64,000 nucleotides of DNA from CAIXSC01 sp046349915 (GCA_046349915.1 JAXMBL010000012.1:62001-126000); one strand, 5' to 3'. Shown: positions 17,801-25,980, numbered from the stretch's first letter. Made by a program: numbers and translations. The notes: generated by a model not told the origin, from the sequence alone.

Positions 17801-20355
17801 AATTTGGTGAGCGGATCAAGGCGCTCTTTCCGCCAAATGGAATTCGGGTCACTGCGGATGGGCAATCGTTTTTTACCGCGGATGATACCGGTGCGCTATG
17901 TTGGTGGGATGCGAAGACTGCCAAACCAATCGGCTCGTCTTTCCGACCGGTTTACGACTCGACGTTCATGTCTGTGTCGCCTCATGATGAACGTCCTCCA
18001 TGGCACATTCACTCTCTACGAAACGGTAGTCAATTGTGGAATGTAACGACGGGGACTCCATTTGGCGCCGAGTTGCCGGAACTTTCTTTGGCTAGTGAAT
18101 CCGCATGTTCGATTTCAGCCGATGGCAAGTGGCTGGCAAGTGCGGAAGGCGATCGTGTGTTCGTGTGGAGTTTGGCGGAAGCGGACTCCGCGCCTCCCTG
18201 GACGACGACGGGGAGTTTGCTCGGTGTTTCCGACAACGGCCGCCGCGCGGCGATCGCGCAACGCGACGGATCAATCACCATTCGATCGCTGTCGGATGCT
18301 AACCGCGAACTGGGGGCCGCGACATCGAAAACACGTGGCGGCCTAGCCATGCTGACTCCCGATGGATCGGAAATTGCGAGCATGTCCAATTTGGGACGAT
18401 TCGAGTGGTTGGACGTGGCGACGGGCGCCTCGCGTGACGACGGCGCCGATACTGTGGGCGGGTCGACCGACGGAATTCTCGGCGCGGTCTGGGGCGCGAG
18501 TGGTTCCTTGCTGCGCTGGAATGCGCGGTTGGCTCTGCTATCGCATCCCGATAAGCCGCCGGAAGAGTTTGGCCTCGACTGGGCGGCTAACCGCCATGTC
18601 CAGTCCGCGTCTCGTAGGTACGTTCTCCTCTGGAACGATCAGACGTCTCCGGGGAAGGTGGTGCTGATTGACACGTGGCAAGAGTCGGATGTCCTCATTC
18701 CGATGTCGAGTCGACGGGTCGTTGGCGCCGCGTTTAGTCCTGATGACGAGCGTCTGGCGTGTTGGAACGAAGAAGGCGAGATCCTCGTCCACCGTGTTTC
18801 CCAGATCGCGCCCTCGACCGACTCGTTGATAGCCAACGTTAGTGTTCCCTCGACGCCCCTGCGATGCGTTGGACTGAGTCGCGGAGGAACCACGCTCGTC
18901 GTGTTGGACCGCGAAGGAGAATTGAGTTTTCATGAAGTGACCCCAAAGCTCAACAACAACAACTCGCCCGGCGACTCGAACGATCCGCGTCCGTTTCGCA
19001 CGTCGACAGGAATTAGCAGCGTCGCTCAAGGGACGGGCGACGTGCTGGCCGTGGTCGATCAGAATGGCCGAGTGCGGTTGTTGGACGCTCGCTCGGGAGC
19101 GCCTCTCTCCGACTACCTGCCCACCTCGAGCCGCGTCACGCAGGCGACGTTCGGCAGGCCCGCTGCCGAAGATTCAGATGCAGATCGATCGCGGACGGCG
19201 CCGGCTAAGGCTGATCCTCCCAAGCCATCCGAAACGAAAAAGTCCGAAGCGGCGCCTGAACTGCCGATAGTCGACCCACCCAAGTCTGACATCCGACGAC
19301 AAGAGAGTCTAAAGACCAAAGCGTTTTACTCGCCCCGCGAAAGAAAAAGCAAAGGAGATCGGTGGCTGGATGTGCTGCGAGAGGAAACTAGCTTCGTCGC
19401 TTGGCAGAGTGCGACGAGCGCACCAGGAAAGGATGACCTCCCGAACGTTCCGCCAGCCGAAGGGGATGCCGAGTCCGCCGAGTCCCGAGACCGGAAACCC
19501 GCCTATCGTGAACAACTCGCCTTGGCGCTCGACCACGGAGGCATCGAACTCTGGCAACTCGATCTCGCTGGCCGAGGAGCGGCACTGCTGGTCGTTGGGC
19601 GTCAAAACAACTCCCAAATCAGTCGTGATCGCGCCGAGCGAGAATTGCGGCGAACGGCCGATCTTTTGACACAGCGATTTGGGTTCGAGGTCGAACTCTT
19701 GACGCTGCCGAGCAAGGCGGAACTTGCCAACGCCATGGCGAAACTTGAGGCTCGCTTGACCCCAGACGACCGGTTGGTCGTGGTGCTGGCGGGGCTTGCC
19801 GATAAGGTGAATGACCAATACCACTTTGCGGCGGGCGCCAACGATGAAGATCTGTTGTCCGCGAATGAAATTCGCGAGTTCATGGATCGAACGTGGGCGC
19901 GGCAATCGCTGCTTGTCGTCCAGTCGTCCTACAGCGGCATGTTACTGGCGTCAGACAAAGCCCATTTATCCTCGTCCGTTCGCTCAAACGAACAGGATCG
20001 AGTCGCACGGTTCCCCGAGCAATCCCCGTGGGGACCACGCGCTCGAGTGGTGATTACGGCAAGTGGTCCCGATGATCACTCTTGGGCGGATGCGACATCC
20101 AGCAAGTTGATCACGCCATTCAATCAGTTGCTCGAAAGCGACTCGGGGATCTTCGCTGGCCCGTTCAGTTCAGGCGCCTTGTTCGATGTGCTTAAGAAAA
20201 AAGTGGAGCCGAAAGATGCGCCAACCGCGAATGGTCCCATTCACTTGGGACGATTAGAGAACACCAACGCATCTCCCCAGGCTGAGTTTTATTTTCCCTC
20301 GCCATTGCCTACCTTGGAGTCTAACAACAACAGAAAGCCAGTCCCGACGAATTAA
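14842..20355 (+). CDS. Giant membrane protein: SAV_2336/vWA-like N-terminus, WD40 propellers, pseudo-caspase C-terminus
   Basis: 1837 residues. The N-terminal ~90 residues (FVANLIFHLRDHGYAADTR, LADYLGPIFCRTAEEQRQF) look like the helical start of SAV_2336-type vWA-MoxR proteins. Membrane segments at about 137-157, 215-240 and 697-722. A vWA-like fold at about 305-470 begins AYLILVDRRGGSDHFSHLVD; DRRGG replaces the metal-binding DxSxS. From about 725 to 1420 come WD40-type repeats (VTRIWSG, CWWDAKTAKPIG, LLRWNARL). A Pro/Lys/Glu-rich linker leads to a caspase-like domain (about 1575-1830) in which GHG reads AGLAD and DxCxSG reads QSSYSG, so both catalytic residues are missing. Start could instead be ATG 14863, which has GAGGAAGAG upstream. 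Coupled to the MoxR gene. Likely a membrane sensor/scaffold; function inferred. Confidence 0.85.
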   Translation: MSLEEETMEQKLPIEQQAGATIAEADSRFVANLIFHLRDHGYAADTRHAVACENLLHALRQDGKRPTTNLADYLGPIFCRTAEEQRQFRKILELLPESTKASRRPHAKSPATELAAPDRWPSRWVAFFQEFPRLCSASAIALVVVLGVVATLMIIRPVNLSLGNKPISGGDGAGKSEKTGTSVPPSPALAREDMARVGDQAGLLSYRRILVREPERRHSLATWAIVTLPWLGVGVWLLRGWWTVPRLRRETTPLPDSLKQVVLPGGNRNAFTHLGVRELGRSLRVRQTVPSRELNVDASIQRTTRNGGLPTLVFESRAEPAYLILVDRRGGSDHFSHLVDSLLESLLQANVMMEVFNYDGDPTFCEVDGRFAPRSRIVAQRMQLADLLNRWPDRQLVFVGDGAEFRQRFANEPAGWIKSMGDRRRVLVTPTFGDVTGSALDNQAPRHPKTTPINVREARLQQLGFQIIPLTQSGLRELPAALGVRDMRHQGKHRELYAFEREPLRCVSRFKPPPTFVATLLKELREYLGSQGFLWLAAIAAYPEIHYGLTLRLGASLMASESQWEALLPRLSQLVWLRRGFMPDWFRETLLNGLESSQVKLIQQVLNRLLEEADEKSSQPDTEQKVVRLRIAVDPPRTLFERWNRWWRQREAAKRESEQQTGDFVYLRFLSRGSGWLEPLVNRRLLHLLFPNGVGLLGLRPLAFCVLGAAVSLCAYGGADWWQTRGSRIESITMNAGGQQIVTTHPGGVTRIWSGLGPTLVSSWGQDDGGATNDIRSISIGPTGAMLVLQTHDTVTFWNRLTGKSWMQRWTPVGRGASELRSAFSEDGMTCVVAASTPAASQCWIYRESGGSEAFNVASLEVIRDVAVRADGQTVVLADSRRVVEYDPRSLKVIAEFLAPDGLDFEKLVETKDKSWIAGPGKGTFEIWDWRRGVRHSSYPASPSEQVNYVPSADGQFVVSADGSVVIHQRTSQDLEIRETATGQLVEFGERIKALFPPNGIRVTADGQSFFTADDTGALCWWDAKTAKPIGSSFRPVYDSTFMSVSPHDERPPWHIHSLRNGSQLWNVTTGTPFGAELPELSLASESACSISADGKWLASAEGDRVFVWSLAEADSAPPWTTTGSLLGVSDNGRRAAIAQRDGSITIRSLSDANRELGAATSKTRGGLAMLTPDGSEIASMSNLGRFEWLDVATGASRDDGADTVGGSTDGILGAVWGASGSLLRWNARLALLSHPDKPPEEFGLDWAANRHVQSASRRYVLLWNDQTSPGKVVLIDTWQESDVLIPMSSRRVVGAAFSPDDERLACWNEEGEILVHRVSQIAPSTDSLIANVSVPSTPLRCVGLSRGGTTLVVLDREGELSFHEVTPKLNNNNSPGDSNDPRPFRTSTGISSVAQGTGDVLAVVDQNGRVRLLDARSGAPLSDYLPTSSRVTQATFGRPAAEDSDADRSRTAPAKADPPKPSETKKSEAAPELPIVDPPKSDIRRQESLKTKAFYSPRERKSKGDRWLDVLREETSFVAWQSATSAPGKDDLPNVPPAEGDAESAESRDRKPAYREQLALALDHGGIELWQLDLAGRGAALLVVGRQNNSQISRDRAERELRRTADLLTQRFGFEVELLTLPSKAELANAMAKLEARLTPDDRLVVVLAGLADKVNDQYHFAAGANDEDLLSANEIREFMDRTWARQSLLVVQSSYSGMLLASDKAHLSSSVRSNEQDRVARFPEQSPWGPRARVVITASGPDDHSWADATSSKLITPFNQLLESDSGIFAGPFSSGALFDVLKKKVEPKDAPTANGPIHLGRLENTNASPQAEFYFPSPLPTLESNNNRKPVPTN

Positions 20356-20511
20356 GCGGGCAAGGTGCAAGGTAGGAATGCGACAGAGATCAGTCTTCCC
20401 GAATGGTTAGTGTTTTATTCTGGGATGAGCCACAAGTATGTGCCGACGTTCGGTGATCCACAGGGTACGGTGAATTCAGAGAATCCACGACTTGATCATG
20501 GAGCGAATGGG

Positions 20512-20865
20512 ATGACGGAGATTGAAATAGCGAGCGTTCTTGTTTACTTTGCGGTGGTCTCAGCGACAACAATCATCCTGTATCGTAAGACTAAACAAGC
20601 GCAGTCTTCTGGAGTGTGGGTCTGGGGCGCCGCCACGGCGGCGATTGGTATCGGAGTTATCTTGTTGGTGGTTTTCGGCTGGCCGCAGCCTGTTTATTAT
20701 CGCGTCAAAGACGCTTCTTCAGCGGTTGGCGCAGTTGTCGCCGCCAGCGGGCTGGCGTGGTCCTGGTTCTATCAGACCGCCAACAAGGAAAAGTCCGATT
20801 CTGATTTGCTGAAGCAGTTAGCGAGTGACGTCAAAGAGATAAAGGCACTATTGAAAAAGAAATAA
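20512..20865 (+). CDS. Small two-TM membrane protein with coiled-coil tail
   Basis: 117 residues. Two or three hydrophobic segments (IASVLVYFAVVSATTIILY, VWGAATAAIGIGVILLVVFG and a weaker AVGAVVAASGLAWSWFY), then a charged helical tail (SDLLKQLASDVKEIKALLKKK region) that could form a short coiled coil. The frame is open from 20365, but ATG 20512 starts directly at the first membrane helix and has GGAG 8 nt upstream. It lies 156 bp after the giant vWA/WD40 gene on the same strand and may belong to that operon. Family not recognised. Confidence 0.62.
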   Translation: MTEIEIASVLVYFAVVSATTIILYRKTKQAQSSGVWVWGAATAAIGIGVILLVVFGWPQPVYYRVKDASSAVGAVVAASGLAWSWFYQTANKEKSDSDLLKQLASDVKEIKALLKKK

Positions 20866-21232
20866 GACGCCATCTCGCGGTTTCTCCGCCAAGCCCGCGT
20901 CGGTTTCGTTCAACAGCACCTCGCGAGCCTTCCCGATTCAGGCAAAGTCGAGGAGGTCGGTCGCCCTGCCGGAACCTCAAGTGTCAATTCGCCGACGATT
21001 TACGGCGAAATTTTCCAAGGTTCGCCCAATAATTCACTTTCGCCGACGAATTCTCGTCGCGTTCAGTTCCGAAACTCAAGGGGCCGATGGGGGCTGACCT
21101 GGTTGGCCATTTCAAGTTTTTTGGAGAAATTCCCCGACACTTGTCGCGTTCTTTCTCCAAATCTCCACTATCACCTTCAGTGACCCAGAAGTGCAACGAG
21201 GATTCCACGGGCTTTTGTCGGAGAAGCACTCG
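20866..21232. other. Intergenic, no gene seen
   Basis: Contains GCCGACGAATT-type short inverted motifs around 20990-21065, but no hairpin with a T-run and no credible ORF. Confidence 0.5.
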
Positions 21233-21610
21233 ATGGCCACATCGATATCCGTTTTGCAGGTTCGCGCCACATCGTCGGGACTGCTGTCGGCCATTGCCGC
21301 CAGGCGTCAGGACCTGTGGTTCTTCAGTCTGCTCTCGTTTGTCGCCCTGATTTCCGTCCACGACGCCGCGCTACTGGTCTTCAACGAAGAACTCATCAGC
21401 GAATACGAACAAAATCCCATCGGATCGTGGCTCATTCACGTTAGCGAAGGATCTGTCTGGCTGTTTGTCGGAGTCAAGTTGCTTGGTACGAGTCTGGTCG
21501 TCGCCACGCTCGCCAGCATTTACGAGCACTTCGAGAGACTGGGAATGGTGGTGCTGGTCCCATTGGCGTTCTTGCAAGCCGTGTTACTGTGCTACCTGTA
21601 CTTCGGCTGA
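21233..21610 (+). CDS. Small integral membrane protein (DUF5658-like)
   Basis: 125 residues with three hydrophobic segments: LWFFSLLSFVALISVHDAAL, SVWLFVGVKLLGTSLVVATL and LGMVVLVPLAFLQAVLLCYL. Between the first two is EQNPIGSWL; an E-x-NP motif after a first helix with an internal Asp, then a Lys in the next helix, is typical of DUF5658-type proteins of unknown function. ATG 21233 begins MATSISVLQ; an upstream in-frame start at 21191 is less likely. Same strand as the giant protein locus and 21 bp before the propeller gene, so probably cotranscribed with the latter. Confidence 0.65.
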   Translation: MATSISVLQVRATSSGLLSAIAARRQDLWFFSLLSFVALISVHDAALLVFNEELISEYEQNPIGSWLIHVSEGSVWLFVGVKLLGTSLVVATLASIYEHFERLGMVVLVPLAFLQAVLLCYLYFG

Positions 21611-21631
21611 GTACCTCACCAGTTGGATTCC

Positions 21632-23044
21632 ATGGATCGTCAACGTGAGTACACTCGTCAGCGGGCCGCCAGAGTCGTACGGCGAGTGCCATACTATTTC
21701 GTGGTTTCGCTACTCGTGGTGGGCTGTTTGGCGGGATTACAGTTTCTTCTGTTCAACCACACAACGGGTTGGATGCGAAGCGCCAGCGAGATCTCGAAGC
21801 ATCGCATGATTGGCTTGGAGGTGCTGTCCCAGCGTTCGTGGGCGGTGGCCACCTTCTATAGTTACGAAAAGGCGACAAAGTCGGGGCTCGATCTCAGACT
21901 TGCGATCATACGAAGCGACGATTTAGCTGAGGTCGCGTTACTCAGGCCGACAGGAATGGTCACCGCCAAGCTCTCGCCGTGCGGTCTCTTTCTCGGCGCC
22001 ATTCGGAACGATGGAACTGCGAGTGTTCTCGAGGTTGGTCGAACATATCGACAACCTCGAGAGATCGCAGCTCCTGAGTTGACCGATAGATTTCGCTCGG
22101 TCTGGTGGTCGCCCGACAGTAGGCTTCTTCTCTTGCAAGCCATCGACCGAATGTCGATTTGGGATCGAGAGAAACGGGAAACTCTGCTCAGCTTGCCGGC
22201 TGATCGAAGTACGGAAGTCGTCATCCCGGAAGGCAGTGACTGCTTTTGCCTCGCCAATGATAGTGACTGCCGTGTGGTCGAATGGAATACTGGTAGAGTG
22301 CTCGTTCAGTTTCCGATTGATCCGGAAGCGAGAAATATCGTCGTCTCCCGCGACGCGAGTGTCGTGGCCTACACCTGGGGGACCGACTTGCGTGTGATCG
22401 ATACTCGTTCCCAGCGGACGCTGTTTCAGAAACACTACAGTGTCGCTTACGCAGTTCCGCCTGCGGTGGCGCTCTCCGCCGACGGACGACGACTCGCTTT
22501 CATCCAGGTCGGCCCCGATCCCACGGAACATGCGATTCGCGTCATGGAGGTCTCTACCGAGACCGAGATCGCGTCGTACTCCATGGGTAAGGCACTCGTA
22601 GCGGGAGTCAAGTTCTCGGGAGATTCGGTTTGGGCCTGGACAACCAGGGGTAACTTGAGCAGGTGGGATCTTTCGTTGGCTGCGAGCGACGCGAAACACT
22701 GTGTTCAAAGAGATGTCTGGGACGTTACGGGCGACGGACTGGAAGTCCGTCGTACAAGGATTTGGAGAGTTGAAGAGCCGCTAACCCAGCAACAGACTCG
22801 CGACCGTCATATAGATCACGATGGCCAGAATGTCGCTGATGCCCGCGACAAACGGATTGCTCATCAAGGCGGGATCGAGTCCCAGTCGCTTGAACAGCAT
22901 GGGGAGCAGCGAGCCGAACAAGGCGCCGCACGAGACGACCAGAATCAAGGTGCTCGGCACAATCAACCAAGCGAACCGATAGGTCTGCGCCAAGGGTTCG
23001 TTGCGAGTGAGCAGCCACGATACCAGGAAGCCGCAGCCCGCTAG
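21632..23044 (+). CDS. Membrane-anchored WD40-like propeller protein, 3' end altered by repeat
   Basis: N-terminal anchor (PYYFVVSLLVVGCLAGLQFL) followed by propeller-type repeats with blade-like SPCGLFLGAIRNDG, WWSPDSRLLLLQAIDRMSIW, VVSRDASVVAYTWG, ALSADGRRLAFIQ and VKFSGDSVWAWTTRGNLSRW. ATG 21632; a TTG 9 nt upstream also exists. From about residue 367 the frame reads through a dispersed palindrome (22732-22754) and then ~260 bp antisense to mgtE, giving a Gln/Arg/Asp-rich non-propeller tail. I think the natural end was near 22730 and the repeat removed or displaced the stop. Similar in design to the propeller part of the giant protein upstream. Confidence 0.65.
   Translation: MDRQREYTRQRAARVVRRVPYYFVVSLLVVGCLAGLQFLLFNHTTGWMRSASEISKHRMIGLEVLSQRSWAVATFYSYEKATKSGLDLRLAIIRSDDLAEVALLRPTGMVTAKLSPCGLFLGAIRNDGTASVLEVGRTYRQPREIAAPELTDRFRSVWWSPDSRLLLLQAIDRMSIWDREKRETLLSLPADRSTEVVIPEGSDCFCLANDSDCRVVEWNTGRVLVQFPIDPEARNIVVSRDASVVAYTWGTDLRVIDTRSQRTLFQKHYSVAYAVPPAVALSADGRRLAFIQVGPDPTEHAIRVMEVSTETEIASYSMGKALVAGVKFSGDSVWAWTTRGNLSRWDLSLAASDAKHCVQRDVWDVTGDGLEVRRTRIWRVEEPLTQQQTRDRHIDHDGQNVADARDKRIAHQGGIESQSLEQHGEQRAEQGAARDDQNQGARHNQPSEPIGLRQGFVASEQPRYQEAAAR
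22732..22754 (+). repeat. Dispersed palindrome (REP-like), copy 3
   Basis: CGACGGACTGGAAGTCCGTCGTA family member. It lies inside the 3' part of the propeller ORF, between its last good blade and the end of mgtE. Confidence 0.9.
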
Positions 23045-24151
23045 AAAACCGCCCAGCAACAACCCGACCAACAGCTCTCGCCGGATCACTCGCAGCCAAT
23101 CACGGAGAGTCACATCGCCGGTCGACATGGCCGAGATGATCAAAGTGGCCGATTGATTGCCCGAGTTCCCCCCGCTCGACATGATCAGCGGAATGAACAT
23201 GATCAGCCACGGCCAGACCTTCAAGCGTTCTTCATAGTACTTGAGCGCCGAGGCGGTAAAGAGAGCAGTAAAGAACAAGATTGCGAGCCACATTCCGCGC
23301 TTCCAGCTCAACGTCAGAATATGAGTCCGCAAATACGACTCGTCCAGCGGCGTCACGCCCGCCATCCGCTGCACATCTTCCACCGCCTCTTCACGCACCA
23401 CGTCGATGATGTCGTCGTGAGTGACGATGCCGAGCATCCGGAGTTCGTCGTCGACCACGGGGATCGCCAACAAGTCGTAACGAGCCACCTTGCGAGCTAC
23501 TTCTTCTTGATCCTCGCGCACATGAGCCACAATCAGCTCGGTCTCCATGAGATCGCCCAGCCGCACGTCAGGCTTGCCGATCGCCGAGACCAATTGGCGA
23601 GTGGTTACAGTGCCGCGCAGGTGACCTTCGTTGTCGACCACATAGATGTAGTAAATCGTCTCGAGATGTTCCGCCTGGCGGCTCAGTTCCGACAGCGCTT
23701 CTCGAGCGGTCAAAGCCTCGGGCAGTCGAGCGAACTCGGTCGACATCACCGCGCCCGCCGTCCCCTCGGAATACGACCTCAACCGTTGAATGTTGCGGCG
23801 TACATCGGGCGAGACCAAGGGCAACAGCTCGTCGACCGTCTCGGGCCGGAGTTCATGAATCAAGTCGACTCGGTCGTCGGACGCCAGCTCCTCGATGAGC
23901 GACGCAACCTCCGCCCGCTTCTGACCTTCCAGCAACTCAATCTGCTTGTCGTGGTCAAAGTAGATGAAGATCTGTTCACGCAAGCGCGGCTCGGCGTGCT
24001 TCAAAACCTCCCACGATTCGCTGGCTGTCAGCCCCTCCATGAATTCGGCCGTACGAGCCGGATGGAGAGCCGTGCAGAACTCGCGCAGCTCCACCTCATT
24101 CTGTTCGGCCAGGTACTCGCGCAGCTCGGGAAGGTAGAGCGTGTTGACCAT
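22781..24151 (-). CDS. mgtE: Magnesium transporter MgtE
   Basis: Mg2+ channel/transporter of the inner membrane, 456 residues, the usual length. Order of domains: N-terminal helical domain (ELREFCTALHPARTAEFMEG to about residue 130), tandem CBS domains (MSTEFARLPEALTAREAL; VDNEGHLRGTVTTRQLV; IPVVDDELRMLGIVTHDD; to about 255), plug helix, then five membrane helices with the selectivity region PLIMSSGGNSGNQSATLIIS and DPALMSNPFVAGISDILAIV, which includes the Asp that lines the pore. ATG 24151 starts MVNTLYLPELREYL. The convergent propeller ORF overlaps its 3' end by ~260 bp. Confidence 0.95.
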   Translation of the reverse strand: MVNTLYLPELREYLAEQNEVELREFCTALHPARTAEFMEGLTASESWEVLKHAEPRLREQIFIYFDHDKQIELLEGQKRAEVASLIEELASDDRVDLIHELRPETVDELLPLVSPDVRRNIQRLRSYSEGTAGAVMSTEFARLPEALTAREALSELSRQAEHLETIYYIYVVDNEGHLRGTVTTRQLVSAIGKPDVRLGDLMETELIVAHVREDQEEVARKVARYDLLAIPVVDDELRMLGIVTHDDIIDVVREEAVEDVQRMAGVTPLDESYLRTHILTLSWKRGMWLAILFFTALFTASALKYYEERLKVWPWLIMFIPLIMSSGGNSGNQSATLIISAMSTGDVTLRDWLRVIRRELLVGLLLGGFLAGCGFLVSWLLTRNEPLAQTYRFAWLIVPSTLILVVSCGALFGSLLPMLFKRLGLDPALMSNPFVAGISDILAIVIYMTVASLLLG

Positions 24152-24284
24152 GGAGGAAACCGACCTGTCGACGTTGGCACCCGAAGCTCGCAGACTTCCA
24201 GTCTACGCACCGCAGCTCGATAGCGGGAGGGCGCACCGCATGATCCGGGGCGACGATTAGCCAAAAACCGCGGCCTCTGATTCG

Positions 24285-24307
24285 TACGACGGACTTCTAG
24301 TCCGTCG
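24285..24307 (+). repeat. Dispersed palindrome (REP-like), copy 4
   Basis: TACGACGGACT-TCT-AGTCCGTCG in the 327-bp gap upstream of mgtE. No gene is seen in that gap. Confidence 0.9.
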
Positions 24308-24429
24308 ATCCTCTCGTCCCGGCGGCGAAAGCAGCGTCTTCATCGGTGGGCGACGCGACTTGGCTAATGGCGAAGGGCGCTCGCGGGTAACGCGGCTGTT
24401 CCGCTCACGAAGTGAGCGGGCTACAACCG

Positions 24430-24452
24430 TACGACGGACTTCTAGTCCGTCG
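24430..24452 (+). repeat. Dispersed palindrome (REP-like), copy 5
   Basis: Same sequence as copy 4, followed at once by a partial second unit ATCCGTCGTACAT. It is 27 bp beyond the end of the 24479-24946 gene. Confidence 0.9.
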
Positions 24453-24478
24453 ATCCGTCGTACATAATTCCCGCCCGT

Positions 24479-24946
24479 TCAACTTCGAGCTGCTGCCGCC
24501 ACACGACCGGGCGAACCGCGTTCGACCAACATCGCCGCCACGCTGGTCACGCTCGTACCCGCAAAACTCCAAATGCGGGCGAAAGATCGAGACGCCGAAA
24601 GGCCCAGCCAACTCAGAGTGGCACTATCGGGGCCGCCGAACAGCGACAACCCCAGCAGCGACGCATAAGCCATGGCGACCAGCAATAGCGCCATGCGAAC
24701 CGCCACAAACGCGGCTCGTTGGCGGATTTGGACAAGCAACACCGAGTAGGCCAGTTCTAACGCTGCGATTAACAACGCTAAGACCGCCCAAGGGGGAATT
24801 CCCGTCGATTGGGCCGACTGAAAATGGTCTACCACATCCGCGAACGCCGGAATGGCGCCGATCGCCGCCGCCACCAACATGGCCGTCAGCCACGGCCACT
24901 GAGGCGCCGATACCGGGACGTCGCTGGGAGAACTCGATTCATTCAT
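24479..24946 (-). CDS. Small integral membrane protein, unknown family
   Basis: About 155 residues with three or four hydrophobic segments: WPWLTAMLVAAAIGAIPAFA, WAVLALLIAALELAYSVLLV, MALLLVAMAYASLLGLSLFG and a weaker C-terminal one. Start taken at ATG 24946 (MNESSSPSDVPVS); the 15 residues encoded upstream from 24991 (CHSPLATLPCLP) look non-native. No clear Shine-Dalgarno at either. It is divergent from the MobA-like gene, with four palindromic repeats between. No family is recognised. Confidence 0.6.
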   Translation of the reverse strand: MNESSSPSDVPVSAPQWPWLTAMLVAAAIGAIPAFADVVDHFQSAQSTGIPPWAVLALLIAALELAYSVLLVQIRQRAAFVAVRMALLLVAMAYASLLGLSLFGGPDSATLSWLGLSASRSFARIWSFAGTSVTSVAAMLVERGSPGRVAAAARS

Positions 24947-25048
24947 CGGCAGGCAGGGGAGTGTGGCTAGGGGCGAGTGACAAAGTGGCAAAAACGACGA
25001 AAAAGCTCGGCAAGGTTTCTTCTATAATAACTCGTTTGGAGAAGAATG

Positions 25049-25212
25049 TACGACGGACTTCCAGTCCGGCGATCCTGTCCGTCGGACTAGTCCACCCTAG
25101 CAGTCCCACGTGGCACGACCCGAATCGACGGACTAGAAGTCCGTCGTACATTGAGAATCGACGGACTCGAGGTCCGTCGGACATTGAAGCGACGAACTAG
25201 AAGTCCGTCGTA
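25049..25212. repeat. Cluster of four REP-like palindromes, copies 6-9
   Basis: Copies at 25049-25071, 25126-25148, 25159-25181 and 25190-25212, with a decayed half unit near 25078-25096. The first is in the TACGACGG orientation and the other three are inverted (ending TCGTA/TCGGA). The cluster ends 23 bp before the GTG start of the next gene, so it lies in its 5' leader or promoter. Confidence 0.88.
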
Positions 25213-25235
25213 CAGCCCAACGGGAGAGACATTTA

Positions 25236-25910
25236 GTGCGAGCGTTTGCGATTGTGCCAGCGGCTGGGAAGAGTCGCCGCATGGGGCAACCCAAGTTGTT
25301 GCTGCCGTGGCGCGGGGCGACCGTGATCGCTCACCTCCTGCATGCTTGGCGGTCGAGTCGCGTGGAACGAGTGGTGGTGGTGGTGCGGCGAGGGGATGAA
25401 GATCTACTCGCAGCCATACGGCACTCGGTCGCAAATGATTCGAGCCTGGGTGGGGAAGGGGGGAACGAGGCAAGCGACGCAGGGCGACCGTTGGCGGCAG
25501 TCGATCTGATCCTCCCCCCAGTAGATCCGCCTGACATGAAGGACTCGGTACGAGCGGCCCTCGAACACATCCAGCAGGTTCATCAGCCGACGGACGATGA
25601 CGTATGGCTGCTGGCTCCCGCCGATACTCCCACGTTATCCACGGCCGTGATCGATGGACTGCTGGCCGCCGTCCGCTCGCCTCAGACGTCGATTCTTGTC
25701 CCGACCGCGGGTGGTCGTCGAGGCCATCCGTCGTTGTTCTCTTTTCGTCTGGCCTCGGCAGTTGCCAATCTCTCGGAGCAGGAGGGAGTTAACGCGATCC
25801 TGGGACGCGAGTTGGTCGAAGAGGTGGAATTGGGGACGGGATCGCTCGCACCCGATTTCGACACCCCCGACGAATACGCGCGACTGGTGGAACGTTCGGG
25901 CTTGCGCTGA
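25236..25910 (+). CDS. MobA-like NTP transferase (molybdenum cofactor cytidylyl/guanylyltransferase family)
   Basis: Nucleotidyltransferase of the GT-A-like NTP_transf_3 family; MocA relatives attach CMP to molybdopterin. 224 residues. The N-terminal nucleotide-binding motif is classic: IVPAAGKSRRMGQPKLLLPW (G-x-S-x-R-M-G-x-x-K). The metal-binding Asp lies in VWLLAPADTPTLSTAV, followed by VPTAGGRRGHPSLFS, typical of MocA/MobA. GTG start at 25236 with GGGAGAG about 8 nt upstream. No molybdenum-cofactor genes are near, so the acceptor is not certain. It lies 70 bp before the lipoprotein gene on the same strand. Confidence 0.85.
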   Translation: MRAFAIVPAAGKSRRMGQPKLLLPWRGATVIAHLLHAWRSSRVERVVVVVRRGDEDLLAAIRHSVANDSSLGGEGGNEASDAGRPLAAVDLILPPVDPPDMKDSVRAALEHIQQVHQPTDDDVWLLAPADTPTLSTAVIDGLLAAVRSPQTSILVPTAGGRRGHPSLFSFRLASAVANLSEQEGVNAILGRELVEEVELGTGSLAPDFDTPDEYARLVERSGLR

Positions 25911-25980
25911 TACTGTGGTTCCTCAGGCTGCGGTCGCGGGCCTGCGTTTCTGTCTCCTTTTCATTCAGCGTGCCGATTCG

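Noticed and set aside
24412..25200. Long plus-strand ORF opposite the membrane protein gene
   Set aside because: It runs antisense to 24479-24946 and through several palindromic repeats; composition is Pro/Arg/Ser-rich and repeats translate as RRTRSPSY, typical of non-coding sequence.
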